Below are positions 1 through 5,230 of a DNA stretch of 5,320 nt, one piece after another. Numbering within the stretch: the first letter of the stretch is position 1; each line of letters begins with the position of its first letter. The DNA is from an uncultured Eubacteriales bacterium. Its GTDB lineage: Bacteria > Bacillota > Clostridia > Lachnospirales > Lachnospiraceae. The notes under the pieces were generated by a model. It searched no databases, had not been told where the DNA came from, and was given only the letters and a program-made list of their open reading frames with translations. The DNA is taken from assembly GCA_900321145.1 (NCBI GenBank), contig ONVB01000264.1, positions 1 to 5,320 on the forward strand, read 5' to 3'. The translations under genes and the position numbers were made by a program.

Positions 1-552
1 AACTGCTGTCTCGGAGTTAAGACCGAGCTCCTTCCAGTTCTCAACCTTAGCCTTAGAAGCATTATATACTACGAAGTCGGGCTCGAAGTTCTCAAGCTCT
101 TCATCGGTAGGCTGGATGAACATGTTCTTTATGAAGTGAGCCTGCCAAGCAACCTCAACTATGAAACGAACTGCCATACGGCTGTCCTTGTTAGCGCCGC
201 AGAATGCATCTACTACATAGAGCTTCTTGTCACAGAGAGCCTTAACAGCTATCTCCTTAACTGCTGCCCATGTCTCCTCGCTTGCAGCGTGGTTATCGTT
301 CGGATAACCCTCTGTGGTCCACCATACGGTGTCCTTTGAGTTCTCGTCCATAACGATGAACTTGTCTTTAGGAGAACGTCCTGTGTAGATACCTGTCATA
401 ACGTTGACAGCGTCAAGCTCTGTGTTGACACCCTTGTCATAGCCTGTAAGCTCGGGCTTCATCTCATCCTCGAATAAAGTCTCGTAGGAAGGGTTGTGTA
501 CGATCTCGGTAGTACCGGTAATGCCGTACTTGCTTAAATCGATCTGTGCCAT
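1..552 (-). CDS. pckA: Phosphoenolpyruvate carboxykinase (ATP), N-terminal part, cut by window edge
   Basis: This is the N-terminal 184 codons of ATP-dependent PEP carboxykinase, a cytosolic enzyme that interconverts oxaloacetate + ATP and PEP + CO2 + ADP. In fermentative anaerobes it often works in the carboxylating direction. Translating the minus strand gives MAQIDLSKYGITGTTEIVHN at the start, then the family's substrate-binding segment TGIYTGRSPKDKFIV at residues 53-67, where R59 corresponds to the oxaloacetate-binding arginine of the family. The conserved R-x-A-V-R-F-I-x-E-x-A-W stretch follows at 125-136, then F-I-K-N-M-F-I-x-P at 141-148. The family is about 530-540 residues long, so about one third is here; the nucleotide-binding P-loop and metal ligands lie beyond the left edge. 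The start is supported by AGAGGT at 561-566, eight bases upstream. It has its own promoter (651-679) and is separated from the tadA cluster by a terminator. Arginine codons seen are all CGT, suggesting high expression. Identification is very secure. Confidence 0.97.
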   Translation of the reverse strand, partial: MAQIDLSKYGITGTTEIVHNPSYETLFEDEMKPELTGYDKGVNTELDAVNVMTGIYTGRSPKDKFIVMDENSKDTVWWTTEGYPNDNHAASEETWAAVKEIAVKALCDKKLYVVDAFCGANKDSRMAVRFIVEVAWQAHFIKNMFIQPTDEELENFEPDFVVYNASKAKVENWKELGLNSETAV

Positions 553-560
553 GATTCTTT

Positions 561-566
561 ACCTCT
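561..566 (-). promoter_or_regulatory. Ribosome binding site of pckA
   Basis: AGAGGT on the minus strand lies eight bases before the ATG at 552-550, preceded by a purine-rich GAAA-type repeat. It fixes the start of the truncated pckA reading frame. Confidence 0.8.
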
Positions 567-612
567 TTCTTTCTTTATATTTCCCCTGTTCGTAAGGGTT
601 GTTTACATGTAG

Positions 613-630
613 GGTTAGATATAGCTAACC
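613..630 (-). promoter_or_regulatory. Inverted repeat in the pckA leader (operator or hairpin)
   Basis: A perfect 6-bp inverted repeat, GGTTAG / CTAACC with a 6-base centre, lies between the predicted pckA transcription start (about 644) and the ribosome binding site, roughly at +14 to +31. It could be a repressor operator just downstream of the promoter or a small hairpin in the mRNA leader. No U-run follows it, so it is not a terminator. The symmetry is visible in the sequence; the regulatory role is inference. Confidence 0.4.
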
Positions 631-650
631 TAAGTGCACATACAGCAAGG

Positions 651-679
651 ATTATACCAATAATGCCAAATAAAATCAA
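651..679 (-). promoter_or_regulatory. Sigma-A promoter of pckA
   Basis: On the minus strand, TTGATT (679-674) and a perfect TATAAT (656-651) are separated by exactly 17 bases, which is close to the sigma-A/sigma-70 consensus. The predicted start near 644 gives a leader of about 90 nt ahead of pckA. The promoter sits immediately downstream of the U-run of the terminator of the preceding operon, so pckA appears to be transcribed independently. Confidence 0.85.
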
Positions 680-681
680 CT

Positions 682-726
682 AAAAAAAGGTCACCTCAGT
701 CATTTTTATTCCTTGGGTGACCTTTT
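682..726 (-). terminator. Rho-independent terminator of the tadA/GNAT operon
   Basis: On the minus strand an 11-bp perfect stem, AAAAGGTCACC (726-716) pairing with GGTGACCTTTT (695-685), encloses a 20-base loop and runs into seven consecutive T residues (688-682). It begins three bases after the stop codon of the acetyltransferase gene (729-731) and closes the minus-strand cluster before the pckA promoter. The flanking A and T runs also pair, so weak activity in the other direction is possible, but the plus-strand T-run is only four bases. Confidence 0.92.
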
Positions 727-728
727 GG

Positions 729-1292
729 TCAGAGTATATCATTTTCACCCCAAAAATGTCTGAAGCGCATAACATCTACCTGTTTCCCCAATACATTTGC
801 ACTTTGCGGCTCGAACTCGACAGGTTCGAAGCCGAGCTTTTTGGCCACCTTCTTGGAAGGGTAGTTGTTCGGAAGAATGCGCATGTCGAAGCGCTCGATG
901 CCGTAATGGTCATGCATGATCTGCATTCCCTTCTTTACGGCCTCGGTGACGATACCGAGATTTCTGTAGTCGGAATCAATCTTGTAACCTATTTCCACGA
1001 ATGCCCTGTCGGCATCATACTTTACGTTGAAGTTGAGCGCACCGACGATTATATCCGGATCGTCCTGTGTATAAATATAATATCTTACGAAGGAACCCAT
1101 ATCGTAGAGACTTAATTCTCCGGTCAAAGCCTCCTGATGGTATTCTAATGTATAGAAATCCTCCGGCCTGGTGGGTTCGTACTTCTCAAATGAAATCGCG
1201 TTCTTTATATAGAAAGCGAGTACCTTGTCCGCGATTTCGGAATTCTCTATGCGAAGGATCAGTCTGTCTGTATATACTTTAAGCGGTGCCAT
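729..1292 (-). CDS. GNAT acetyltransferase, RimJ/RimL type
   Basis: A 187-residue single-domain acetyltransferase predicted to transfer an acetyl group from acetyl-CoA to an amine. The N-terminus carries the RimJ/RimL-style T-D-R-L-I-L-R signature at 8-14. The core beta4-alpha3 region is IGYKIDSDYRNLGIVTEAV (101-119), including the pyrophosphate-binding R-x-x-G-x-G/A loop in the form R110-N-L-G113-I-V115, with valine where glycine or alanine is usual. The C-terminal N-x-x-S-x-x-V-x-x-K-L-G-F element ends at F155, also typical of the family. Members acetylate ribosomal protein N-termini, antibiotics or small metabolites; the substrate cannot be assigned here. The ATG overlaps the end of tadA by 14 bases and has GGGAGG six bases upstream, so translation is probably coupled to tadA. 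It is the last gene before the terminator at 682-726. Confidence 0.9.
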   Translation of the reverse strand: MAPLKVYTDRLILRIENSEIADKVLAFYIKNAISFEKYEPTRPEDFYTLEYHQEALTGELSLYDMGSFVRYYIYTQDDPDIIVGALNFNVKYDADRAFVEIGYKIDSDYRNLGIVTEAVKKGMQIMHDHYGIERFDMRILPNNYPSKKVAKKLGFEPVEFEPQSANVLGKQVDVMRFRHFWGENDIL

Positions 1293-1803
1293 GTGTGCCT
1301 CCCTGATCTTTATTTATCGCGCCCACCCTCAGGTCGGCAAAGAAATCTGACATAAGCTTCGAACAGGAAGCTTCGAGAACTCCCTTGGTGATGCTTACGC
1401 GATGATTAAACTCCTTCATATCGAGAAGGTTGATGACCGAGCCGCAGGAGCCGGCCTTCTTGTTCATGCAGCCGATCACCACGCGCGGTATACGGGACTG
1501 GACTATGGCGCCGGCGCACATCTGGCATGGTTCCAAGGTCACATACATGGTGCAGCCTTCGAGGCGCCAGTCGCCGATCACCTTTGAAGCCTTCTTTATG
1601 GCAAGTATCTCTGCATGCGATAAGGAGAGCTTATCCTTATTGCGCCTGTTGTAGCCGCGTGCGATAACCTCTCCTTTATACACTATCACACAACCGATGG
1701 GAGTGTCGCCCTGTTTGTAAGCTTTTTTTGCCTGCGTAAGGGCCTGTTTCATATATAATTCGTCTGTTTTTTCGTCTGTTTCGTCAAAATATGCTTTAGC
1801 CAT
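1279..1803 (-). CDS. tadA: tRNA-specific adenosine deaminase TadA
   Basis: The enzyme deaminates adenosine to inosine at wobble position 34 of tRNA-Arg(ACG), allowing one tRNA to read several arginine codons; it acts as a zinc-dependent homodimer in the cytosol. All catalytic elements of the cytidine/deoxycytidylate deaminase fold are visible: H63-A-E65 (zinc ligand and proton-shuttling glutamate), then T-L-E-P-C93-Q-M-C96-A-G-A-I (the other two zinc ligands). A D-T-P-I-G-C-V-I-V strand lies at 33-41, and a C-terminal F-F-A-D-L-R helix matches TadA rather than guanine or cytosine deaminases. The length of 174 residues is normal, with a slightly long charged N-terminal extension (residues 1-17). 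The start at 1803 is 11 bases after the stop of the upstream lipoprotein gene and has only a poor Shine-Dalgarno match (ACGG), suggesting translation re-initiation. A later ATG at codon 18 has no ribosome site either. Very secure. Confidence 0.96.
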   Translation of the reverse strand: MAKAYFDETDEKTDELYMKQALTQAKKAYKQGDTPIGCVIVYKGEVIARGYNRRNKDKLSLSHAEILAIKKASKVIGDWRLEGCTMYVTLEPCQMCAGAIVQSRIPRVVIGCMNKKAGSCGSVINLLDMKEFNHRVSITKGVLEASCSKLMSDFFADLRVGAINKDQGGTHGTA

Positions 1804-1814
1804 GATATTACCGT

Positions 1815-2069
1815 TTAGTAATCCGAATTGGGATCGGCTATCTTCTCTGCGTTGTCAATTGCACTGTTAGCGCCGCCTATCGCATCAAGAGCCTGGTTTT
1901 CGAGGTCTTTTTTTATCTTCAGGGCTCCGGTCGCATCGTCACTTTGTCCGGCTGCCGGAGCGGCTGTTGTTTCCTTTGAGTCGGGATTTCCGCATGAAGT
2001 AAACGAAAGTGCCATGGCGAGTGATACTGCAGTAACAGCAGCATATTTCCTTATTTTTTTTGTAAACAT
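1815..2069 (-). CDS. Small predicted lipoprotein of unknown function
   Basis: An 84-residue protein with a classical lipoprotein signal: basic N-terminus (K4, K5, R7, K8), hydrophobic core at about 10-23, then F23-T-S-C26 followed by glycine. Cysteine 26 would be lipidated and the protein held on the outer face of the cytoplasmic membrane. Phenylalanine at -3 is less usual than leucine, but the T-S-C part fits. The mature part is only 59 residues: a low-complexity Ser/Thr/Ala/Asp linker (about 27-48), then a predicted helix rich in Asp, Glu, Ala and Lys. No enzymatic motif is visible. A strong GGAGGAAATC stretch directly precedes the ATG. It starts 21 bases after the 476-aa gene and ends 11 bases before tadA, so it is probably co-transcribed with both. 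A run of eight A residues lies in codons 3-6. I do not recognise the family. Confidence 0.78.
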   Translation of the reverse strand: MFTKKIRKYAAVTAVSLAMALSFTSCGNPDSKETTAAPAAGQSDDATGALKIKKDLENQALDAIGGANSAIDNAEKIADPNSDY

Positions 2070-2090
2070 GATTTCCTCCGTGTTTTATGA

Positions 2091-3521
2091 TCAATCATCG
2101 TCGTCGGGATCGTCATCATCATTCCGGGGATCGTATTCCCTGCTTATTTCTCTGTATTCCGCATCGGCTCTGTCGCTGATAGGTTTCTCGGCGCCGAAGA
2201 AGCTTCGGATGTTTTTCTTGGCATTTAAGAACAACCTTTTAAAGTGAAAACGGGTTCTTCTGCTATCTTCCTTCCAAATGTCACTGACGAATTTATCCGG
2301 ACGTTCCGGTCCGAACTTGTTCCTCAGAAACCGACAGAGGGAATGTATGGTATCCTTTACGGCGTAAATCGGGGTGCCGACCAGGAAGACTAATGCGTTT
2401 AGATTGAAGAATCTTGCGGCTTCTAAGTTCATCCAACCGTGTGTCATGGTGTGCTTATTGACCTTGATGTTCCAGCGCTTTTGACTTCTGAACAGTCTGA
2501 AGATTCCGTTTGTTACCATGGACAGCCCCTTCATGGCTACTTTTGCGGTTTTGCCCGCAAACTCGAGGGCATTTGCGGCGATCATGGTGGGAACGGCGAG
2601 TGCACGAAGTGCCGTTCCGCCGGCAAGGTGGTATGCCGCGAGTCCCCAGTTTCCGATATCCTTGATCAGAGCACCGTACCAGCCTAAGTGCAGACTGTTG
2701 TTTCGGCCTTCTCTTCTCAGGCGTTCGTGCCGCTTGTCTATATAATCCTTATTCTTGAGCACACCGTAATAGGAGGGGTATATTCCGTGAGAAGCATCAA
2801 ATTGTACTGACTCTTGTGTATTGTAAAGCTCGCTTCTTGTCTCGGAGAGGCCAAACTCCCGATTGTCGGCTTGAAGCATATCAGCTACGGCTTTGACCTG
2901 CTTAAGGCGTGCCCTTCCCCTTCCTATCTTGAACCAGATACATTTTCCGGAGGTATAATCAATAAGTGCGGATTGAACCTGATTGTAAGCTTCTTTCAAA
3001 TTATCTTCGTCCTGTATTGAAAGACCGCTGCGTCGTTTGGCGAAATTGTTGTAGTTATCACGTTCATAGTCGAATACGGAGGTTCCGGAATCATGGATGA
3101 GATCAAGCTTTGCGTGTCCTTCCCGCTTGTCCGTCTTATTTTTGGTCATGATCTCTTTCTTGGTAAGGAGATATTTCTTTACCGCTTTTTTTAAAGCGAC
3201 CATATTCGGCGAGTCGGCATCGTTTATGCTGACTCCCTTAAGATCGAAGCTTATGCCCAATTTGGTATAGTCCTTGGTTTGCTTCTCGTTCCGTATAAGT
3301 CTTTGTTTGTTTGACAGAGGCTTTTTCTTTATCTTATTCCTGGGTACTATCAGGCTTATTTCGTCTTGTATAACATCTTTTTTGCTTGATTTTTCGCTTA
3401 TTGATAAATCTTTTTTCAGTGAGGATTTGACAATCTGCTCGTCTTGCTCAAGTATTGATATACTTTGCTTTTTTTCTATAGTCTTTTCTGCGTAAGAGTT
3501 GTCAAATGATGATTCATCCAT
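2091..3521 (-). CDS. Unrecognised 476-aa basic protein with hydrophobic segments and aspartate tail
   Basis: I do not recognise this protein. Residues 1-135 are lysine- and serine-rich, low in hydrophobics and probably largely disordered. Residues 140-240 look helical, including a very basic stretch I-G-R-G-R-A-R-L-K-Q-V-K (199-210). Residues 290-345 are Ala/Gly/Met-rich and amphipathic (for example GLAAYHLAGGTALRALAV at 293-310), and 374-388 (L-N-A-L-V-F-L-V-G-T-P-I-Y-A-V) is a short hydrophobic stretch. Residues 395-440 are again Arg/Lys/Phe-rich. It ends in D-D-D-D-P-D-D-D-D (468-476). By hand count there are about 86 Lys+Arg against 66 Asp+Glu, and 58 acidic residues if the tail is left out. 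There is no signal peptide, zinc site, Walker motif or clear catalytic signature. The start is supported by an excellent AAAGGAGGT at 3537-3529. It sits 59 bases after the 482-aa GNAT gene and 21 bases before the lipoprotein gene. Membrane-surface or nucleic-acid association is possible but unproven. That it is a real gene is clear from length, ribosome site and packing. Confidence 0.85.
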   Translation of the reverse strand: MDESSFDNSYAEKTIEKKQSISILEQDEQIVKSSLKKDLSISEKSSKKDVIQDEISLIVPRNKIKKKPLSNKQRLIRNEKQTKDYTKLGISFDLKGVSINDADSPNMVALKKAVKKYLLTKKEIMTKNKTDKREGHAKLDLIHDSGTSVFDYERDNYNNFAKRRSGLSIQDEDNLKEAYNQVQSALIDYTSGKCIWFKIGRGRARLKQVKAVADMLQADNREFGLSETRSELYNTQESVQFDASHGIYPSYYGVLKNKDYIDKRHERLRREGRNNSLHLGWYGALIKDIGNWGLAAYHLAGGTALRALAVPTMIAANALEFAGKTAKVAMKGLSMVTNGIFRLFRSQKRWNIKVNKHTMTHGWMNLEAARFFNLNALVFLVGTPIYAVKDTIHSLCRFLRNKFGPERPDKFVSDIWKEDSRRTRFHFKRLFLNAKKNIRSFFGAEKPISDRADAEYREISREYDPRNDDDDPDDDD

Positions 3522-3528
3522 GGCATTA

Positions 3529-3537
3529 ACCTCCTTT
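3529..3537 (-). promoter_or_regulatory. Strong ribosome binding site of the 476-aa gene
   Basis: AAAGGAGGT on the minus strand, seven bases before the ATG at 3521-3519, is nearly a full anti-Shine-Dalgarno match. It fixes the start and suggests efficient translation of an otherwise unknown protein. Confidence 0.85.
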
Positions 3538-3555
3538 TTTGAAAATGTATCGGCA

Positions 3556-3572
3556 GGATAGTCTGATTATCC
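3556..3572 (-). other. Small inverted repeat in the gap before the 476-aa gene
   Basis: GGATA / TATCC, a 5-bp stem with a 7-base loop, lies in the 59-base gap between the 482-aa and 476-aa genes, the longest gap in the operon. It has no proper U-run downstream, so it is at most a weak attenuator, mRNA-stability or processing hairpin. It may be chance. Confidence 0.25.
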
Positions 3573-3580
3573 GGTGTATT

Positions 3581-5029
3581 TTACATATATGAATTCAAAT
3601 GTTCTTTGATACTGTCTGTTATTTCTTCTTCCGAAAGCGATGAAAAAGCGTTTTCGTCGTAGCTGTATTTACCGGTAAGCTCCGCTTCATCCCTGAGGCT
3701 TTCCCACTGCTCGGTGGACAAGGTCTCTTCGGGAACGAGCGGAGCGAGTATTCCATCAAACACAAGCGCTGTTTTTGCTCCGGGAAGCTCCTTCCTGAGT
3801 AAGCTGTAGCCTTCTTCGGAGGCTGTATGTATTTCAATCATGGAATCCGTCTCGCCCCTTTCGGTGCATGCATCTGTAGCAAAATGGAGCAGACGGGTTA
3901 CCGAATCTGACAAAACCATTTCATCCTCGAGGTCGGGGCAAAGGAAATCTATAGTATAGGTTCCGTCCAGATAGCGATGTGAGAGAAGTATGGAGTATAT
4001 CTCTTTGCCGTCGAGGTAAGCACAGCTTACATCTTCATCGTAATACCCGTCGGGAGCGGAAAGAAAATCCTTGTAGTACGGATCGTTGTACTTTGCAAGG
4101 AATTTCCTCAGCACGGTTTCCCTGGTGTTGCCGAGCTGTTTCAGGCTTACGATGCCCTTGGTGGAGCCTTGCATATACTTTGCCTTTGCCGCGTCCTCAA
4201 GAGAGATGTAATAGTTGTTGCCGAAAGACAGGGAAAAGCTGAGCTTCCAGGAGCTAAAGAACTCTTCGGTACTGTCAAATTCATCCTCTATGGCCTGAGC
4301 GTAGGCGTCACTGTATTCTTCGGTAGTTCCCTGAGGCATATAGCTTATGGTGAGTCTTGAAGCCGGATCTTTAAGCATCGGGCGGACAACCGCAGCCATC
4401 AGCAGGTTGGCGATTCCATGTGACCTGAAATCCTCGTGAACGTATATGTAGTCGAGCCTTATAACGGGATTGTTCAGTACCGGCGCGGTTTCTGTCCTGT
4501 ATACCGCAACTCCTGCGGCATAGGCTTCGCCCTCCTCGGTGCGAAGCGCTCCGATCGCCTTCTTCCTTTCGTAGAAGATCTCATCATACTCTCTGTCGGA
4601 GAGAAGATCGGCAAATGCATCGACATTATCCTTGTTTACTACTGTGAGAAGAGGGTGATATATTTCCTCAAATGTATCCAAAACCTCATAGGCGGATAAG
4701 AGGCGTTCTTTTCCGAAGCCGGAGACCGGATTAAGCACCTTGGCCATGCGGATCAGACAGTCTATCAGCTTTAAGTATCCGTCCTCAACCATTTTATCGT
4801 CGTCGTGGTTTTCCTCGGAGGCTTCCATCACGGTAATCATCGCGGCAGTGGTTTGAAATTCATCTATAAGGGCATCATCAAATTCAAGTCTTTCTGCTAT
4901 GTTGTAGGCATTGTTGTAAGAGTCGCTGATCTGTGTCAGCAGTTCGGACAGCTTGTCTGAGAGCTCAAGCTGCTCCTTGGTAGGGTTTCCGTTTTCTCCG
5001 AACAGTTCGTCGAAATTAGCAGTATCCAT
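3581..5029 (-). CDS. Acidic 482-aa protein with central GNAT domain and degenerate second GNAT-like lobe
   Basis: Residues 1-110 are mainly helical and acidic, with no recognised domain. Residues about 135-235 form a GNAT acetyltransferase domain: strands around I159-G-A-L-R and A171-A-G-V-A-V-Y, then RLDYIYVHEDFRSHGIANLL (191-210), whose R202-S-H-G205-I-A207 fits the acetyl-CoA pyrophosphate loop R-x-x-G-x-G/A. An acidic linker (236-258) follows. Residues about 335-428 look like a second GNAT lobe (strands at 343-364, a helix at 374-388, strand-helix-strand at 396-425) but lack the R-x-x-G-x-G/A loop, so this lobe would be structural or substrate-binding. The C-terminus (430-482) is helical and acidic. 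By hand count there are about 95 Asp+Glu against 41 Lys+Arg, a strikingly acidic protein. The substrate is unknown. The start has AAGGAGG five bases upstream. It is the first gene of the minus-strand cluster, divergent from the SRP RNA gene. The acetyltransferase fold is well supported; the second lobe is inference. Confidence 0.85.
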   Translation of the reverse strand: MDTANFDELFGENGNPTKEQLELSDKLSELLTQISDSYNNAYNIAERLEFDDALIDEFQTTAAMITVMEASEENHDDDKMVEDGYLKLIDCLIRMAKVLNPVSGFGKERLLSAYEVLDTFEEIYHPLLTVVNKDNVDAFADLLSDREYDEIFYERKKAIGALRTEEGEAYAAGVAVYRTETAPVLNNPVIRLDYIYVHEDFRSHGIANLLMAAVVRPMLKDPASRLTISYMPQGTTEEYSDAYAQAIEDEFDSTEEFFSSWKLSFSLSFGNNYYISLEDAAKAKYMQGSTKGIVSLKQLGNTRETVLRKFLAKYNDPYYKDFLSAPDGYYDEDVSCAYLDGKEIYSILLSHRYLDGTYTIDFLCPDLEDEMVLSDSVTRLLHFATDACTERGETDSMIEIHTASEEGYSLLRKELPGAKTALVFDGILAPLVPEETLSTEQWESLRDEAELTGKYSYDENAFSSLSEEEITDSIKEHLNSYM

Positions 5030-5037
5030 TTTTGCCT

Positions 5038-5067
5038 CCTTACCTGTAGAGTATTGCCTTACTTGTA
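5038..5067. repeat. Imperfect direct repeat in the leader of the 482-aa gene
   Basis: CCTTACCTGTA (5038-5048) and CCTTACTTGTA (5057-5067) are 11-base copies differing at one position, 19 bases apart start to start. The first copy overlaps the ribosome binding site. The second continues into a small palindrome, CTTAC-TT-GTAAG (5058-5069). This could be a regulatory site or a chance duplication. Confidence 0.35.
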
Positions 5068-5098
5068 AGTGGAATATATCACACTCAAAGTCACAACA

Positions 5099-5126
5099 CT
5101 TATATACATATAGTTTCGTAACACAA
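5099..5126 (-). promoter_or_regulatory. Candidate promoter of the minus-strand operon
   Basis: On the minus strand, TTGTGT (5126-5121) and TATAAG (5104-5099) are 16 bases apart, placing a start near 5092 and a leader of about 60 nt before the 482-aa gene. The surrounding DNA is very AT-rich, so other hexamer pairs are possible. This is the best match I found, but it is clearly weaker than the pckA and SRP RNA promoters. Confidence 0.4.
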
Positions 5127-5198
5127 TTAAGCGTATTTTATCATATTTTATATATACATGCCATATTTTGTTGGATTTTTCCTATTCATGATTTCCCC

Positions 5199-5227
5199 TT
5201 GCATTTCCTTTTTCTGTTTGCTATAAT
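5199..5227 (+). promoter_or_regulatory. Sigma-A promoter of the SRP RNA gene
   Basis: TTGCAT (5199-5204) and a perfect TATAAT (5222-5227) are separated by exactly 17 bases. Very AT-rich sequence upstream (about 5133-5185) could act as an UP element. The predicted start, about 5231-5235, coincides with the 5' end of the SRP RNA homology, as expected for a strong constitutive stable-RNA promoter. Confidence 0.88.
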
Positions 5228-5230
5228 GTA

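Noticed and set aside
717..1115. A 132-codon plus-strand open frame opposite the small GNAT gene, beginning inside the terminator stem
   Set aside because: It overlaps a clear acetyltransferase on the other strand, starts within the terminator hairpin and shows no family resemblance.
1744..1752. Alternative tadA start at codon 18
   Set aside because: There is no Shine-Dalgarno sequence before it, and the start at 1803 sits in the normal re-initiation distance of the preceding stop codon.
2087..2098. Palindrome ATGAT-CA-ATCAT at the stop codon of the 476-aa gene
   Set aside because: It arises from the GAT repeat of the aspartate tail and the TGA stop. The arms are only 5 bp and it has no T-run, so it is not a credible terminator.
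1828..2247. A 139-codon plus-strand open frame opposite the lipoprotein gene and the end of the 476-aa gene
   Set aside because: It is antisense to two genes with good ribosome sites and has no ribosome site of its own. Its serine- and leucine-rich composition is what results from reading the opposite strand of Asp/Ala/Lys-rich genes.
3183..3198. Hairpin-like CGCTTT-TTTT-AAAGCG with a T-run, resembling a terminator
   Set aside because: It lies inside the coding sequence of the 476-aa gene, where it encodes a Lys-Lys-Ala stretch. The T-run is in the loop rather than after the stem.
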